Shown here piece by piece: positions 44,401-51,279 of a stretch of 64,000 nt of DNA (the first letter of the stretch is position 1; each line of letters begins with the position of its first letter). The stretch covers positions 8,913 to 72,912 of the forward strand of contig CALBNX010000014.1 in assembly GCA_937896885.1 (NCBI GenBank), read 5' to 3'. Origin of the DNA: an uncultured Clostridia bacterium (GTDB lineage: Bacteria; Bacillota; Clostridia; Oscillospirales; Acutalibacteraceae). The position numbers and the translations under genes were made by a program. The notes under the pieces are model-generated. The model searched no databases. It was not told the DNA's origin and saw only the letters and a program-made list of their open reading frames with translations.

Positions 44401-44634
44401 GCATGTAGTCGTGAGCAAGTGGAAGAATCAATTAGAAAAATTAATAATATTTATGTAAATAGAGAATACACAAAAGTAGATACCCACAAAGAAGGCGGAA
44501 TGGGCCAAATAAAAGTTTTAGATATTTTATATAATATTTTAAATGTCGGGAATACTTTTGAGGCAGTATGTGATTCTGATAATTATGAAATAAAGTTTAC
44601 TATTTCAAAAAAAGGAGTAATTGCCTGTGATTAA
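41416..44634 (+). CDS. dtcA: Detocs-like sensor protein with helical repeats and histidine-kinase ATPase
   Basis: A 1072-residue protein with AAGGAAGGA before ATG. Residues 1 to about 850 are helical and repeat-like, as expected for the TPR-type sensor of Detocs; DYENALKELDYIENN is one such unit. The C-terminal GHKL ATPase shows the N-box (DILHILLSNAIIHSK, Asn958) and a G-box (EGGMGQ near 1027). Detocs (Rousset and colleagues, 2023) is a three-gene defence: an infection-sensing kinase, a receiver that drains phosphate, and a receiver with ATP nucleosidase. Gene order and domain plan here are identical. I see no His in the dimerisation helix before the N-box (EASALSNIRNNISRSK), so the phosphate path may differ. 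No membrane segment. Confidence 0.8.
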   Translation: MASKEMKIHIDLLKRRGNFFTNIGLLISINNGDDYYNIIKKYFTDSNPINRKSFFHNNYNDVLEYTPTGQTANLLKMLLWSSTIISFYKEEIVNFVSIKKKFDYYVLTGDYENALKELDYIENNISFSMWSLKNRIMLANLRGDRVDEYINSLNLNKYATSHANLYAHFTKVECNVNEYIKNIEHITNTLPKDYVNCFLYLYGDVDDIEIENYSNVLAYCNAYSIIDSYLCIKRILHSYLSTEEFENKLIQKSIDILSCIENDDELLLFISHNIPKDMNMSSSCERLFADFSHKNYEKIFINRNNYLLDISACSLIKIIIITISGILSNKIDNNFSEKSILDSIILSLYRVLKSDNLYDFRIGLSKMESYNRVLRWFDISNPLGLFWKNCLSYIEENPIEKCFSIDDKILYNKIVDLQVPPIFFESLYHYTKMDFDYSDIKKDFTDNENNIFIISLLYIQYYVALGKKDYYFATDIFSKAIANFTPLIYRFRVDEVCKHVINNITIKESVTISDVIFSFNVNDLKPYKLIAYKNFLDENNIVKPLEIINLPIDKQLKIYFLKEICTIDTMTCLYVTFPNSNEIENHRIEICKFLLENDPSNKGSYGKEISEILKEQEVRKLNKTIDKSKLSIDYQYILDKTYEQFLDLTKMYYDTRPDAIEYVSFSSPMIISTEPQSWRFIALSRDIVLENMYKVYAAEFCFGSRGLDTYLSTRVRHGTFENTIKKVFIENNLYNTENNFFKSMFSKEHVSQKITEVIKDFREQLLNRIHVLTNTTFKVFIENEIKGALFDYYMDTKDVAIIYKQLNLKESFSVLDFINIISDTIVIKTNEYLAFIRDAVLENLKSEIIDLLDNLNADVEIYCLEASALSNIRNNISRSKTNIQNKIDDIKNWFYLSESIPMENYTIDKLIDVLNKNLCQQFDDFNLIDLKTNNSISKDFVGESFVYLYDILHILLSNAIIHSKFENLNELKIILETTEISDEYVSFCIKNNYSEACSREQVEESIRKINNIYVNREYTKVDTHKEGGMGQIKVLDILYNILNVGNTFEAVCDSDNYEIKFTISKKGVIACD

Positions 44635-45070
44635 TAAGATTTTAGTTGTAGAAGATGATGCATTAAAAGGTCGTCAAATAGTTAATTTCACAAAATCAAT
44701 TAACAACAATATAATAATCACTCAAAAAGGTGCATTAAATTCTGGACTTATAGAGTTAACTAAAAATGAATATGATTTGGTTATTCTCGATATGAGTTTA
44801 CCGACTTTTGACAACAATGAATCAGAACATTTCCAGCCTTATGGTGGATTGTTGTTTTTAGATGAGGTGAAAAGAAAGAAATATAAAGTACCGGTTGTGA
44901 TAGTGACTCAATATGCCTCTTTTGGAGAAGGAGAAGGCGAAACAACGCTTGAAGAAATTGATTTAAATTGTAAAAACAAATATCCAAATTTCAAAGAAAT
45001 AATCTACTATTTAGATGATGATTGGCAAGAGAAGTTAAAGACATACATTGTAGGTGAAAATGATGATTAG
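44627..45070 (+). CDS. dtcB: Stand-alone receiver domain (DtcB-like)
   Basis: A 147-residue single receiver. GTG 44627 is chosen because AAAGGAG lies nine bases ahead; it overlaps the sensor stop by 8 bases. The acidic pocket is ILVVEDD, the phosphoacceptor Asp55 sits in DLVILDMSLP, and Thr follows in VVIVTQYAS. There is no output domain. In Detocs the equivalent protein takes phosphate from the kinase and buffers false activation. The loop after the Thr is unusually rich in Glu and Gly (GEGEGE). Confidence 0.8.
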   Translation: MINKILVVEDDALKGRQIVNFTKSINNNIIITQKGALNSGLIELTKNEYDLVILDMSLPTFDNNESEHFQPYGGLLFLDEVKRKKYKVPVVIVTQYASFGEGEGETTLEEIDLNCKNKYPNFKEIIYYLDDDWQEKLKTYIVGENDD

Positions 45071-46265
45071 AATTCTTTTTATTGATGATAATATTGAACG
45101 AACACAGGAAATTGCTAGTTGGTTAGATGAGTATCAAATAGAAAATGATAGCGAATTCGCTGTAACAAAAGATGATGCATTAAGAAAACTAAGCTGTAAC
45201 CAGTACGACTTGGTAATCGTTGATATTGTTCTACCCGAAAGTATGAAAACACTAGGATTTTCAAAATCTGCAGGTTTGGATATTGTTAAAGAGATATGTT
45301 TTAGCAGAACCGTTATCCGTCCATTGTTTTTATTGGGTATAACTTCAAATCAAGAAAGCTATGATGCTGTAAAAAACGAGTTTGACAGCAGTTTCATACC
45401 ATTATCTATTTGGGAAATAGGTGATGATAATTGGAAAACAAAATTAATTGCGAAAATTAAATATCTTTCAAAATTAACGAATGAGTATAAGCCTATTAAT
45501 AAAAATAAAGTAGATGTAGCAATTATTACAGCTGTCGATGATGAGTATCATGCACTTGACGCTTTGCCAGTATGTTGGAGAGATGTAATAATACCATGTG
45601 ACCCTCTTATATATTCAAGAGGCATATTAACCAGTGGAAAGATTATTTTGAGAGTAAAACTGCCAGAAATGGGAATGAGTGCTGCTTCACATGTTACAAC
45701 TAGAATTATAGAGTTGTTTGAACCTAAATCAGTCATAATGACTGGAATTTGTGGTGGAAATAAAGGCGAAGTAGATTTGGGGGATGTTGTTGTAGCAGAG
45801 AGAACATGGGACTATGGTTCAGGGAAGATAAAAAAAGGAGAAGATGGGAAAATAACTTTTTCTGCCTTGCCAAACCAAATTGGTATTGATACGATATTGC
45901 GAAGTGATATTGAACGAAATTCAAAAATAATAAGCAAGATATGTGACGAATGGAATACGACGAAAAATGATGATAAAAGTTCTTCGATAAAAATAGGTGC
46001 TATAACAACAGGTTCTGCTGTTGTGGCAAATAGAGATATTATCGATGCAATTATTGAACCTCAATACAGAAAGGTATTGGGTATAGATATGGAAACATAT
46101 GGCGTGTATTTTGCATGCGAAAAGACAGGGAGAAACATAAAATTTGTTTCAATTAAGGCAGTTTCTGATTTGGCTGATGTAGAAAAAGACGATTCGTATC
46201 ACAATTTTTGTTCATATGTAAGTGCAAAATTTGCTTTTAAATTAGTTGAACTGGATATTTTATAA
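45063..46265 (+). CDS. dtcC: Receiver fused to nucleoside phosphorylase-like effector (DtcC-like)
   Basis: A 400-residue effector. ATG 45063 lies six bases after AGGTG; it overlaps dtcB by 8 bases. Residues 1-140 are a receiver (ILFIDDN, Asp54 in DLVIVDIVLPES). Residues about 147-400 form a PNP/MTAN nucleosidase fold: VDVAIITAVDDEYHAL, VIMTGICGGNKGEVDLGDVVV, then VLGIDMETYGVYFAC and FVSIKAVSDLAD, where the Glu-Thr and Asp sites would bind and cut the nucleoside. In Detocs the matching protein splits ATP into adenine and ribose triphosphate when phosphorylated, halting the infected cell. Activity here is inferred from architecture. Confidence 0.85.
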   Translation: MIRILFIDDNIERTQEIASWLDEYQIENDSEFAVTKDDALRKLSCNQYDLVIVDIVLPESMKTLGFSKSAGLDIVKEICFSRTVIRPLFLLGITSNQESYDAVKNEFDSSFIPLSIWEIGDDNWKTKLIAKIKYLSKLTNEYKPINKNKVDVAIITAVDDEYHALDALPVCWRDVIIPCDPLIYSRGILTSGKIILRVKLPEMGMSAASHVTTRIIELFEPKSVIMTGICGGNKGEVDLGDVVVAERTWDYGSGKIKKGEDGKITFSALPNQIGIDTILRSDIERNSKIISKICDEWNTTKNDDKSSSIKIGAITTGSAVVANRDIIDAIIEPQYRKVLGIDMETYGVYFACEKTGRNIKFVSIKAVSDLADVEKDDSYHNFCSYVSAKFAFKLVELDIL

Positions 46266-46330
46266 TACATAACAAATTATAAGGTATTTAATAACTTAAC
46301 TATAACATAGACTTTAATAAAATTTTATAT

Positions 46331-46387
46331 CAAAACAAAAATCCGAAACCGTTGCCAATTGGCAATAGTTTCGGATTTTTTGTTTTG
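46331..46387. terminator. Strong bidirectional terminator
   Basis: CAAAACAAAAATCCGAAAC pairs with GTTTCGGATTTTTTGTTTTG, with an inner GTTGCC/GGCAA stem over AATT. A and T tracts on both sides make it work both ways, ending the Detocs-like operon on plus and the radical SAM operon on minus. Confidence 0.9.
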
Positions 46388-46523
46388 GTTGGAGCATAGG
46401 ACGATTCCATTTAATATCTTGATTATAAAGTAAGCATTCATCACAGCTTAACTAATCCCAATATTATTCACTTGTTTATCGTTTACTAATTCTCACAAAA
46501 AAGTCAAGAAATGCATAGTAATA

Positions 46524-47495
46524 TTAAAAGAAAATCATATGATTATCTTTTAATTGTTGCAATATAGACTCAATATCATCTCTTACTTTTCTTTCATATA
46601 TAGATGTATTATTATCTATTTGTTTAAAGTTCAAATTATATAGTTGCTCTTTGTAATCTTCATTCAAGTCAAAATATCTATGTAGTACACAACTCTTAGC
46701 ATTAAACATATCATCAATATGTGTGTTACCATCATCCACGCGATATAACACAAATACATCAGTTATAGCTTTAACCTTCATACCATGGTTTACCGCAGAG
46801 TTAAACTCACTCACAGCATTAATCAATTGTGTTCCCTTTGATGTATTACAATCAATTAGTACAGCACATCCTTTGCGGTGTTCAAAGAGTTCCCAAGAAC
46901 CTTCTATATTCACCTTATAGCATTCTTTAGTAGAACTATCTATTGTTGTTGCTCTAGAATCATCGTTCTTATCTTTTACCACAACAAGTTTTGCACCGTA
47001 TTTCATAGCCACAGATTGAGCTAATTCCACGTTACCACCTTTAGGTACAACAATTACAGCAGGATTTGTTTTTCTTGTTTTATTTATTAAAGTAACCATT
47101 AATTCTGTCATTTCATTTAAATCGTCAGAATCTGTTGAAGCCTCCATTGTATCCACATAATATCTACTATTAATATCTTTGCTGTAATTAATATTAGTTG
47201 GGAAAGCCATTGTATATCGAGCGAGAAGTAATATTAATCTTTCAAAAGAATTCTCTGCCTTTTTCATTTTTGACCGTTTGGCTATATTTTTCATTGATTT
47301 GTTAATTTCTTTTGCCGTTTTATCAGTAAAACCCCAATCAAATAAAACCTTCTCTATTAAATTTTCATCATGATTGCCGTAAATAAACTTTGAATACCAT
47401 TTATTGTTTCTAGGAACATTTGCAAATGCTGCTATTATATCTCTTATTGAAAATATTCCTAAAACAACAAGAATTACCCATTCTGACCAATTCAT
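46524..47495 (-). CDS. Membrane-anchored phosphoribosyltransferase-like protein
   Basis: A 323-residue protein with AAAGGA before ATG, starting 4 bases after the radical SAM stop. One N-terminal helix (5-25) anchors it. Residues 30-140 are helical and polar. Residues 145-260 follow the phosphoribosyltransferase fold: AVIVVPKGGNVELAQSVAMK, KLVVVKD, and the PRPP-loop-like GCAVLIDCNTSKGTQLINAV (212-227), in which the usual acidic pair is reduced to one Asp. The substrate is unknown. The tight pairing with a radical SAM gene suggests a joint nucleotide or base-modifying function, perhaps defence. Confidence 0.65.
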   Translation of the reverse strand: MNWSEWVILVVLGIFSIRDIIAAFANVPRNNKWYSKFIYGNHDENLIEKVLFDWGFTDKTAKEINKSMKNIAKRSKMKKAENSFERLILLLARYTMAFPTNINYSKDINSRYYVDTMEASTDSDDLNEMTELMVTLINKTRKTNPAVIVVPKGGNVELAQSVAMKYGAKLVVVKDKNDDSRATTIDSSTKECYKVNIEGSWELFEHRKGCAVLIDCNTSKGTQLINAVSEFNSAVNHGMKVKAITDVFVLYRVDDGNTHIDDMFNAKSCVLHRYFDLNEDYKEQLYNLNFKQIDNNTSIYERKVRDDIESILQQLKDNHMIFF

Positions 47496-47499
47496 ACAT

Positions 47500-48243
47500 T
47501 TATCCTTTCACATCGTTTTGCTTTAACAAATATTCCAACAAGTATTCATCTGAATCAAACGAGTAACAACCGTTTTGTTTTATATAATCAGTTATTTCTT
47601 TAACTTTAGTATCTTCAACGTATTTCCACACCGAATCATTACACCAATTTACAACTCTATCAACACATGTATATTTATTATCTATAAATTTTTTATAAAA
47701 TTCATCTTCAGGATTGATGTATAAACCTCCTGTTAAAAAAAGTTTTACAAAACTAGTATCATTGATTATCTCGCAGTATTCGTTCATACTAATAAACGGT
47801 AAAATAGGCTTCAGTACTACAGCTGTTTTTACTCCTGTGTCTTTCAAATTTTTCAACAAATCAATTCTATATTTATAATCAGCAGTACCTGGTTCGATTT
47901 CATTTATACAACTTTTAGTTGTGAATCCGACACCTAATTTTACGAAACCATTTCTAATTTTCGAGTTTAATTTTAATATATCATTTATTGAAGAATCCGC
48001 AATTTTGCCCTTACACGAAAAACTAAAAATTATTTTTTTGCTATCATTATATTTTTTTAAGATTTTTTCACAAAAAGTCCAATCAATTTCAAAATCCGAA
48101 TCACAAGTTGGATAAAAAGCAAGCACATCATCATCAAAAAATTCTTCATTAATTTTCGGATATTTATAATTATCCCATTTTGAAAAACAATACATACAAT
48201 TTTTCTCACATTTTTTATTAGAATGAATAAAAACTCGTTTCAT
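47500..48243 (-). CDS. Radical SAM enzyme paired with the PRTase-like gene
   Basis: A 247-residue protein with GGAG before ATG. The iron-sulphur motif is near the N-terminus: Cys12, Cys16 and Cys19 in KKCEKNCMYCF (CxxxCxxC). The middle has strands typical of a partial TIM barrel (KKIIFSFSCKGKIAD, FVKLGVGFTTKSC, TAVVLKPILPF). There is no SPASM extension. Small size and strongly conserved motif resemble stand-alone enzymes like those in spore photoproduct lyase and conflict-type operons. Target unknown. It is the first gene after the island promoter motif on minus (48486). Confidence 0.85.
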   Translation of the reverse strand: MKRVFIHSNKKCEKNCMYCFSKWDNYKYPKINEEFFDDDVLAFYPTCDSDFEIDWTFCEKILKKYNDSKKIIFSFSCKGKIADSSINDILKLNSKIRNGFVKLGVGFTTKSCINEIEPGTADYKYRIDLLKNLKDTGVKTAVVLKPILPFISMNEYCEIINDTSFVKLFLTGGLYINPEDEFYKKFIDNKYTCVDRVVNWCNDSVWKYVEDTKVKEITDYIKQNGCYSFDSDEYLLEYLLKQNDVKG

Positions 48244-48459
48244 AATAATCTCCAGTCAAAAATATTTATTTGCAGTTCAAAAAATAAAATACAAATGCGC
48301 CACATTAGCGTATCATATATGATATGGTTGTTTTAATAGTATTTTTATCTTTCGATCACTTTTTTTATTATATTTTGTTTTTTATTATTATAGTATTTTT
48401 TAGTCAAATATTTTTAGTTAATAAAACTATTTTATACAAGTCAAGTGTCTAAATTTATA

Positions 48460-48486
48460 ATCGGAATGAAGTCATATTTTGTGACA
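48460..48486 (-). promoter_or_regulatory. TGTCACA-N16-CGAT promoter motif, copy 5
   Basis: On minus, TGTCACA (48486-48480), 16 bases, CGAT (48463-48460), then TATAAATTT. It points to the radical SAM/PRTase pair with a leader of about 210 bases. Confidence 0.65.
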
Positions 48487-48963
48487 TTTTTTTGTATTTT
48501 ACTAAAGTATATTCAATAACAAATATATGCTAATACTGATTTATGTGTTATAACACAAGTATTAGATATGAAACATTACCATACGATGAAACAATAACAT
48601 TAGAACATCTTACACAATTTTTCCATTTTTAAAAGCCGAATATAAAAAATTATAGGAATTGTTTCTATTTATGAGGATGTTGAAAAATGGTTACGATAAA
48701 AAGAATTCTTTAGAATTCGAATTAAACTTATTGAAATATATATGGAAACTGACGCCTTATCATCTGTACCCGACTTTTTCTTTATACGTTTCTGTGTGTT
48801 CGCATAAAAGGGATTAAACATCTGAAATGATTGTGTATATGATAATGGGTATCGTTCGAAATACGAACCAAAATATGCTTTTAAAAATTACATTGCTGAG
48901 CTTGTCAATGATTGAAACTAGTTATCCACATACTATCAGAACTTATTTGATTAATTCTAGCGA

Positions 48964-49019
48964 TTAGACCGCTTATGGACCACTTGAGGTGAAAACTCGA
49001 TGGAAATATTAGAATTATT
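48964..49019 (+). repeat. Direct repeat A, 56 bases
   Basis: Matches 51055-51110 at 53 of 56 bases in the same orientation. Weaker similarity continues to a GTGGACACTACATAG-type end near 49060-49075 that parallels the tRNA-Arg junction after repeat B. It suggests a second, older element end. Confidence 0.8.
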
Positions 49020-49105
49020 AAAATGGTATGAACTTAAACCCTGTCTTTTTAATGGAATAGTGGACACTACATAGAAAACATATTACTCAAATGTTCTTTT
49101 TTATA

Positions 49106-50728
49106 TTATTCCTGAACTTTAACCTGAAACTTTTTAGTATAGACATTTGGAGAATGCTTCGAACGAATCTCATATCTAATATATTGTGGTACAGATTCAA
49201 AGAATAAGTATGCAGGGAAATGCATCGAGGTGTGTTGTTTTAAATAAGGCACATTAAAACACAAAATATCTTCTTTGTCTGTATCACGAATTCCATAACA
49301 GAAGACATCATTAAGTGAATCACAATATTTTTGTTTGCACTCTTCAAGTTCGTCTTCTCTACTTTTAAAAGGAAGGTTAATAAGACCAGGTATGTATGGT
49401 TGAACAGGATAATTTGAATATGCTTCCACGTCAGCAGTAGAATGTCCTGCGAATAAATATTCTACTGCATCTGCGTCTACGATTTCCTCTATGAAATGTA
49501 TCCCTGGGATAGGTAAATTTTCTATGTTTACTAAATGACCCTTATCAATAAAAATTTTTACATCAATATCTTCGTCAAATGTAGTACCCATATTGCTGAT
49601 AACAAGCGATGTATTATACAAAGAGGATAGTTTAAGAAAATACTCCTCAGCATCGTTGTAATCCTCGACCTTTTTTATAAGTTCTTTTAAGTGATTATGC
49701 TTTTCTTTTTCGCTATCTGAACCTATGTATTCAGTCGTTGTTGTATTCATGATATTAAATACTGGAGTTGAGGTTTCAAAATGTAGATTTCCCAAACTCC
49801 AAAACTCATTTGAAAGCGTTATTCCTTTTTTTGCACAAAAAGTTTCAACTAACTCAATGTACCCTGAGTACAATTCAACTTTTTTGCATACGGGTGGTTC
49901 CTGCCCCAACATCGTATGATAATCTGCTTTACTAATTGAACCATTGGCTAATCCTTTCATTATTTCCCCTACGGTCATATGTTCCTTTTGCTCATCAGTA
50001 AGTTTGGGAGTGTTTATTTCTTCCGGTGTTTCTGAAGGAACTATATCAAAACCATTAATAACTGTTATCAAGTCTCGTATAGCATTTTCTTTGTTTACAA
50101 GAACCTTGATATTTTTATATCTATCATTACTTAAAAAGATAGTGTCAGATTTATCACATTCTGCTGTGATTAATAGGTTTGGTATGAAGGTAGGTGATAC
50201 TTCAGAAATGGTAGATGATACTGTCTTGAGAAAATACATAGTAATTGCATTTTGAAATTCTTTTCGCAGCTGTTCATCGCTTTTTATAACAGAGTATATG
50301 CCTTTATCAGCATACTTGTCTTTGAAACTCTTAACTTTTGCTAATTGCTCCAGATCAATCGTGCTATGATCTACTTGCCTTTCTATAAAATACAGAAAAA
50401 CTTGTTTGCCTTGAGAAAGCATAATTTCGATTTCTTCTTCAGTGCCAGAATCGTAATGATCGGTCGGGGTGCCAAATCTTGTTCCGAGCAAAGCAACACA
50501 CAAATCACAATTATTAACAAACTGTTCATTGAGTAATTTTTGAGGTTTTCCGCCAGATTGTGGAAAACTATCCGTCGACCAATGTTTAAGGTCAACACGA
50601 ATATTGTTTATTGTTCCAAGAGTGTTGTTAAATATTGTGGTACACTCTTCTATAACTCCTTTCAAGTCAAGCACATCGCCTGGGCATGACAGTAATAAAT
50701 CATAAACTGTAACATTTGGACGTGGCAT
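49106..50728 (-). CDS. DUF4062/TIR-like domain protein, likely defence gene
   Basis: A 540-residue protein, AAGGAG before ATG. The first 170 residues fit a DUF4062-type fold: DLLLSCPGDVLDLKGVI, then NNCDLCVALLGTRFG, SGTEEEIEIMLSQGKQVFLYF. DUF4062 is a TIR- or SIR-like relative found at the front of many immune proteins. The remaining part is mostly helix with a long acidic segment and a final beta region; it shows no P-loop, protease motif or membrane segment. The gene lies alone between direct repeats A and B. A sensor-effector for phage defence is the best reading; confidence in the domain is fair, in function low. Confidence 0.65.
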   Translation of the reverse strand: MPRPNVTVYDLLLSCPGDVLDLKGVIEECTTIFNNTLGTINNIRVDLKHWSTDSFPQSGGKPQKLLNEQFVNNCDLCVALLGTRFGTPTDHYDSGTEEEIEIMLSQGKQVFLYFIERQVDHSTIDLEQLAKVKSFKDKYADKGIYSVIKSDEQLRKEFQNAITMYFLKTVSSTISEVSPTFIPNLLITAECDKSDTIFLSNDRYKNIKVLVNKENAIRDLITVINGFDIVPSETPEEINTPKLTDEQKEHMTVGEIMKGLANGSISKADYHTMLGQEPPVCKKVELYSGYIELVETFCAKKGITLSNEFWSLGNLHFETSTPVFNIMNTTTTEYIGSDSEKEKHNHLKELIKKVEDYNDAEEYFLKLSSLYNTSLVISNMGTTFDEDIDVKIFIDKGHLVNIENLPIPGIHFIEEIVDADAVEYLFAGHSTADVEAYSNYPVQPYIPGLINLPFKSREDELEECKQKYCDSLNDVFCYGIRDTDKEDILCFNVPYLKQHTSMHFPAYLFFESVPQYIRYEIRSKHSPNVYTKKFQVKVQE

Positions 50729-50799
50729 ATATTATCTCCTTTATTATTAATCTTATATAAAACTATGTCGTCTATTTGTAGGTTGAGCTTTTCACAAAC

Positions 50800-50838
50800 A
50801 CGCAGAATAATGTCACTTTCAACTGATTTGTTCTGCGT
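50800..50838 (-). terminator. Terminator-like hairpin upstream of the DUF4062 gene
   Basis: ACGCAGAA and TTCTGCGT form eight pairs, and the minus strand then reads GTTTGTG. It lies between promoter motif copy 6 and the DUF4062 gene, directly after a short Cys-rich frame ending near 50844 (CRECFDKS). It could attenuate the gene or end a decayed small transcript. Confidence 0.4.
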
Positions 50839-50980
50839 TATATTTAGCTTTTATCAAAACATTCTCTACACATATAGCCATTTTTTGGAGAACGACAATT
50901 ATTTTGACAATTACTGTTTATTAATATTTTGTTATATTTTCTAAAGTATATTTCATATAAAACATACCTATTTAATATAA

Positions 50981-51007
50981 ATCGTTTTTTGAAATAGAAA
51001 TGTGACA
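50981..51007 (-). promoter_or_regulatory. TGTCACA-N16-CGAT promoter motif, copy 6
   Basis: On minus, TGTCACA (51007-51001), 16 bases, CGAT (50984-50981), then TTATATTAAATAGG. It points toward the DUF4062 gene 250 bases on, with a terminator-like hairpin between. Confidence 0.6.
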
Positions 51008-51054
51008 AAAAATATAATAAATTTAGTTTTTTTACAAAAAACTTAGATTCTATT

Positions 51055-51110
51055 TTAGACCACTTATGGACCACTTGAGGTGAAAACGCGATGTAAATAT
51101 TAGAATTATT
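51055..51110 (+). repeat. Direct repeat B, 56 bases, next to the tRNA junction
   Basis: Same orientation as repeat A (48964), three mismatches in 56 bases. The copy ends about 78 bases before the tRNA-Arg fragment, so it is part of the element's right end. Confidence 0.8.
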
Positions 51111-51187
51111 TGAAAAATGTGCTTGAAATATTGGGATTATTAGAGTAAAATTAACTCAAAACCTATCTTTTAAGGTTATCGTCGACG

Positions 51188-51232
51188 CTACGAACCAAAA
51201 GGTCGGGGGTTCGAATCCCTTCCGGCGTGCCA
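51188..51232 (+). tRNA. tRNA-Arg(ACG) 3' fragment, right attachment junction
   Basis: The fragment starts at the anticodon loop (CTACGAA), continues through the variable loop AGGTC and the T-arm GGGGGTTCGAATCCC, and ends in CCGGCGTG plus CCA. The 5' half (acceptor strand, D-arm, anticodon stem partner) is absent; the preceding bases (GGTTATCGTCGACG) cannot pair. This is the usual trace left where an integrative element has entered a tRNA 3' half. The intact gene should lie at the other end. Confidence 0.85.
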
Positions 51233-51233
51233 T

Positions 51234-51271
51234 TAAAAGAGAGTACACTTTTGTGTACTCTCTTTTATTTT
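51234..51271 (+). terminator. Terminator of tRNA-Arg
   Basis: Fifteen perfect pairs (TAAAAGAGAGTACAC with its complement) over TTTT, followed by a TTTTTA tract. It starts two bases after the CCA end. Confidence 0.9.
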
Positions 51272-51279
51272 TATGTAAT

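Larger units (their letters stand above)
48244..49105. other. Gene-poor stretch with promoter motif and decayed coding sequence
   Basis: The 860 bases hold promoter motif copy 5 (minus, 48460-48486) and direct repeat A (48964). Between 48672 and 48905 are short plus-strand frames of protein-like composition (starting MRMLKNGYDKKNS, and later YEPKYAFKNYIAELVND) cut by stops, which look like remains of one or more genes. Nothing intact is visible. Confidence 0.5.

Noticed and set aside
41416..44634. Reading the GHKL protein as a MORC/Hsp90-type ATPase
   Set aside because: The neighbours are a receiver and a receiver-effector, and the N- and G-boxes sit at the C-terminus as in histidine kinases.
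50844..51074. 76-residue minus-strand Cys-containing protein
   Set aside because: The N-terminal part runs through the promoter motif, and no start codon with a ribosome site exists near the Cys motif; it is kept only as a possible decayed gene.
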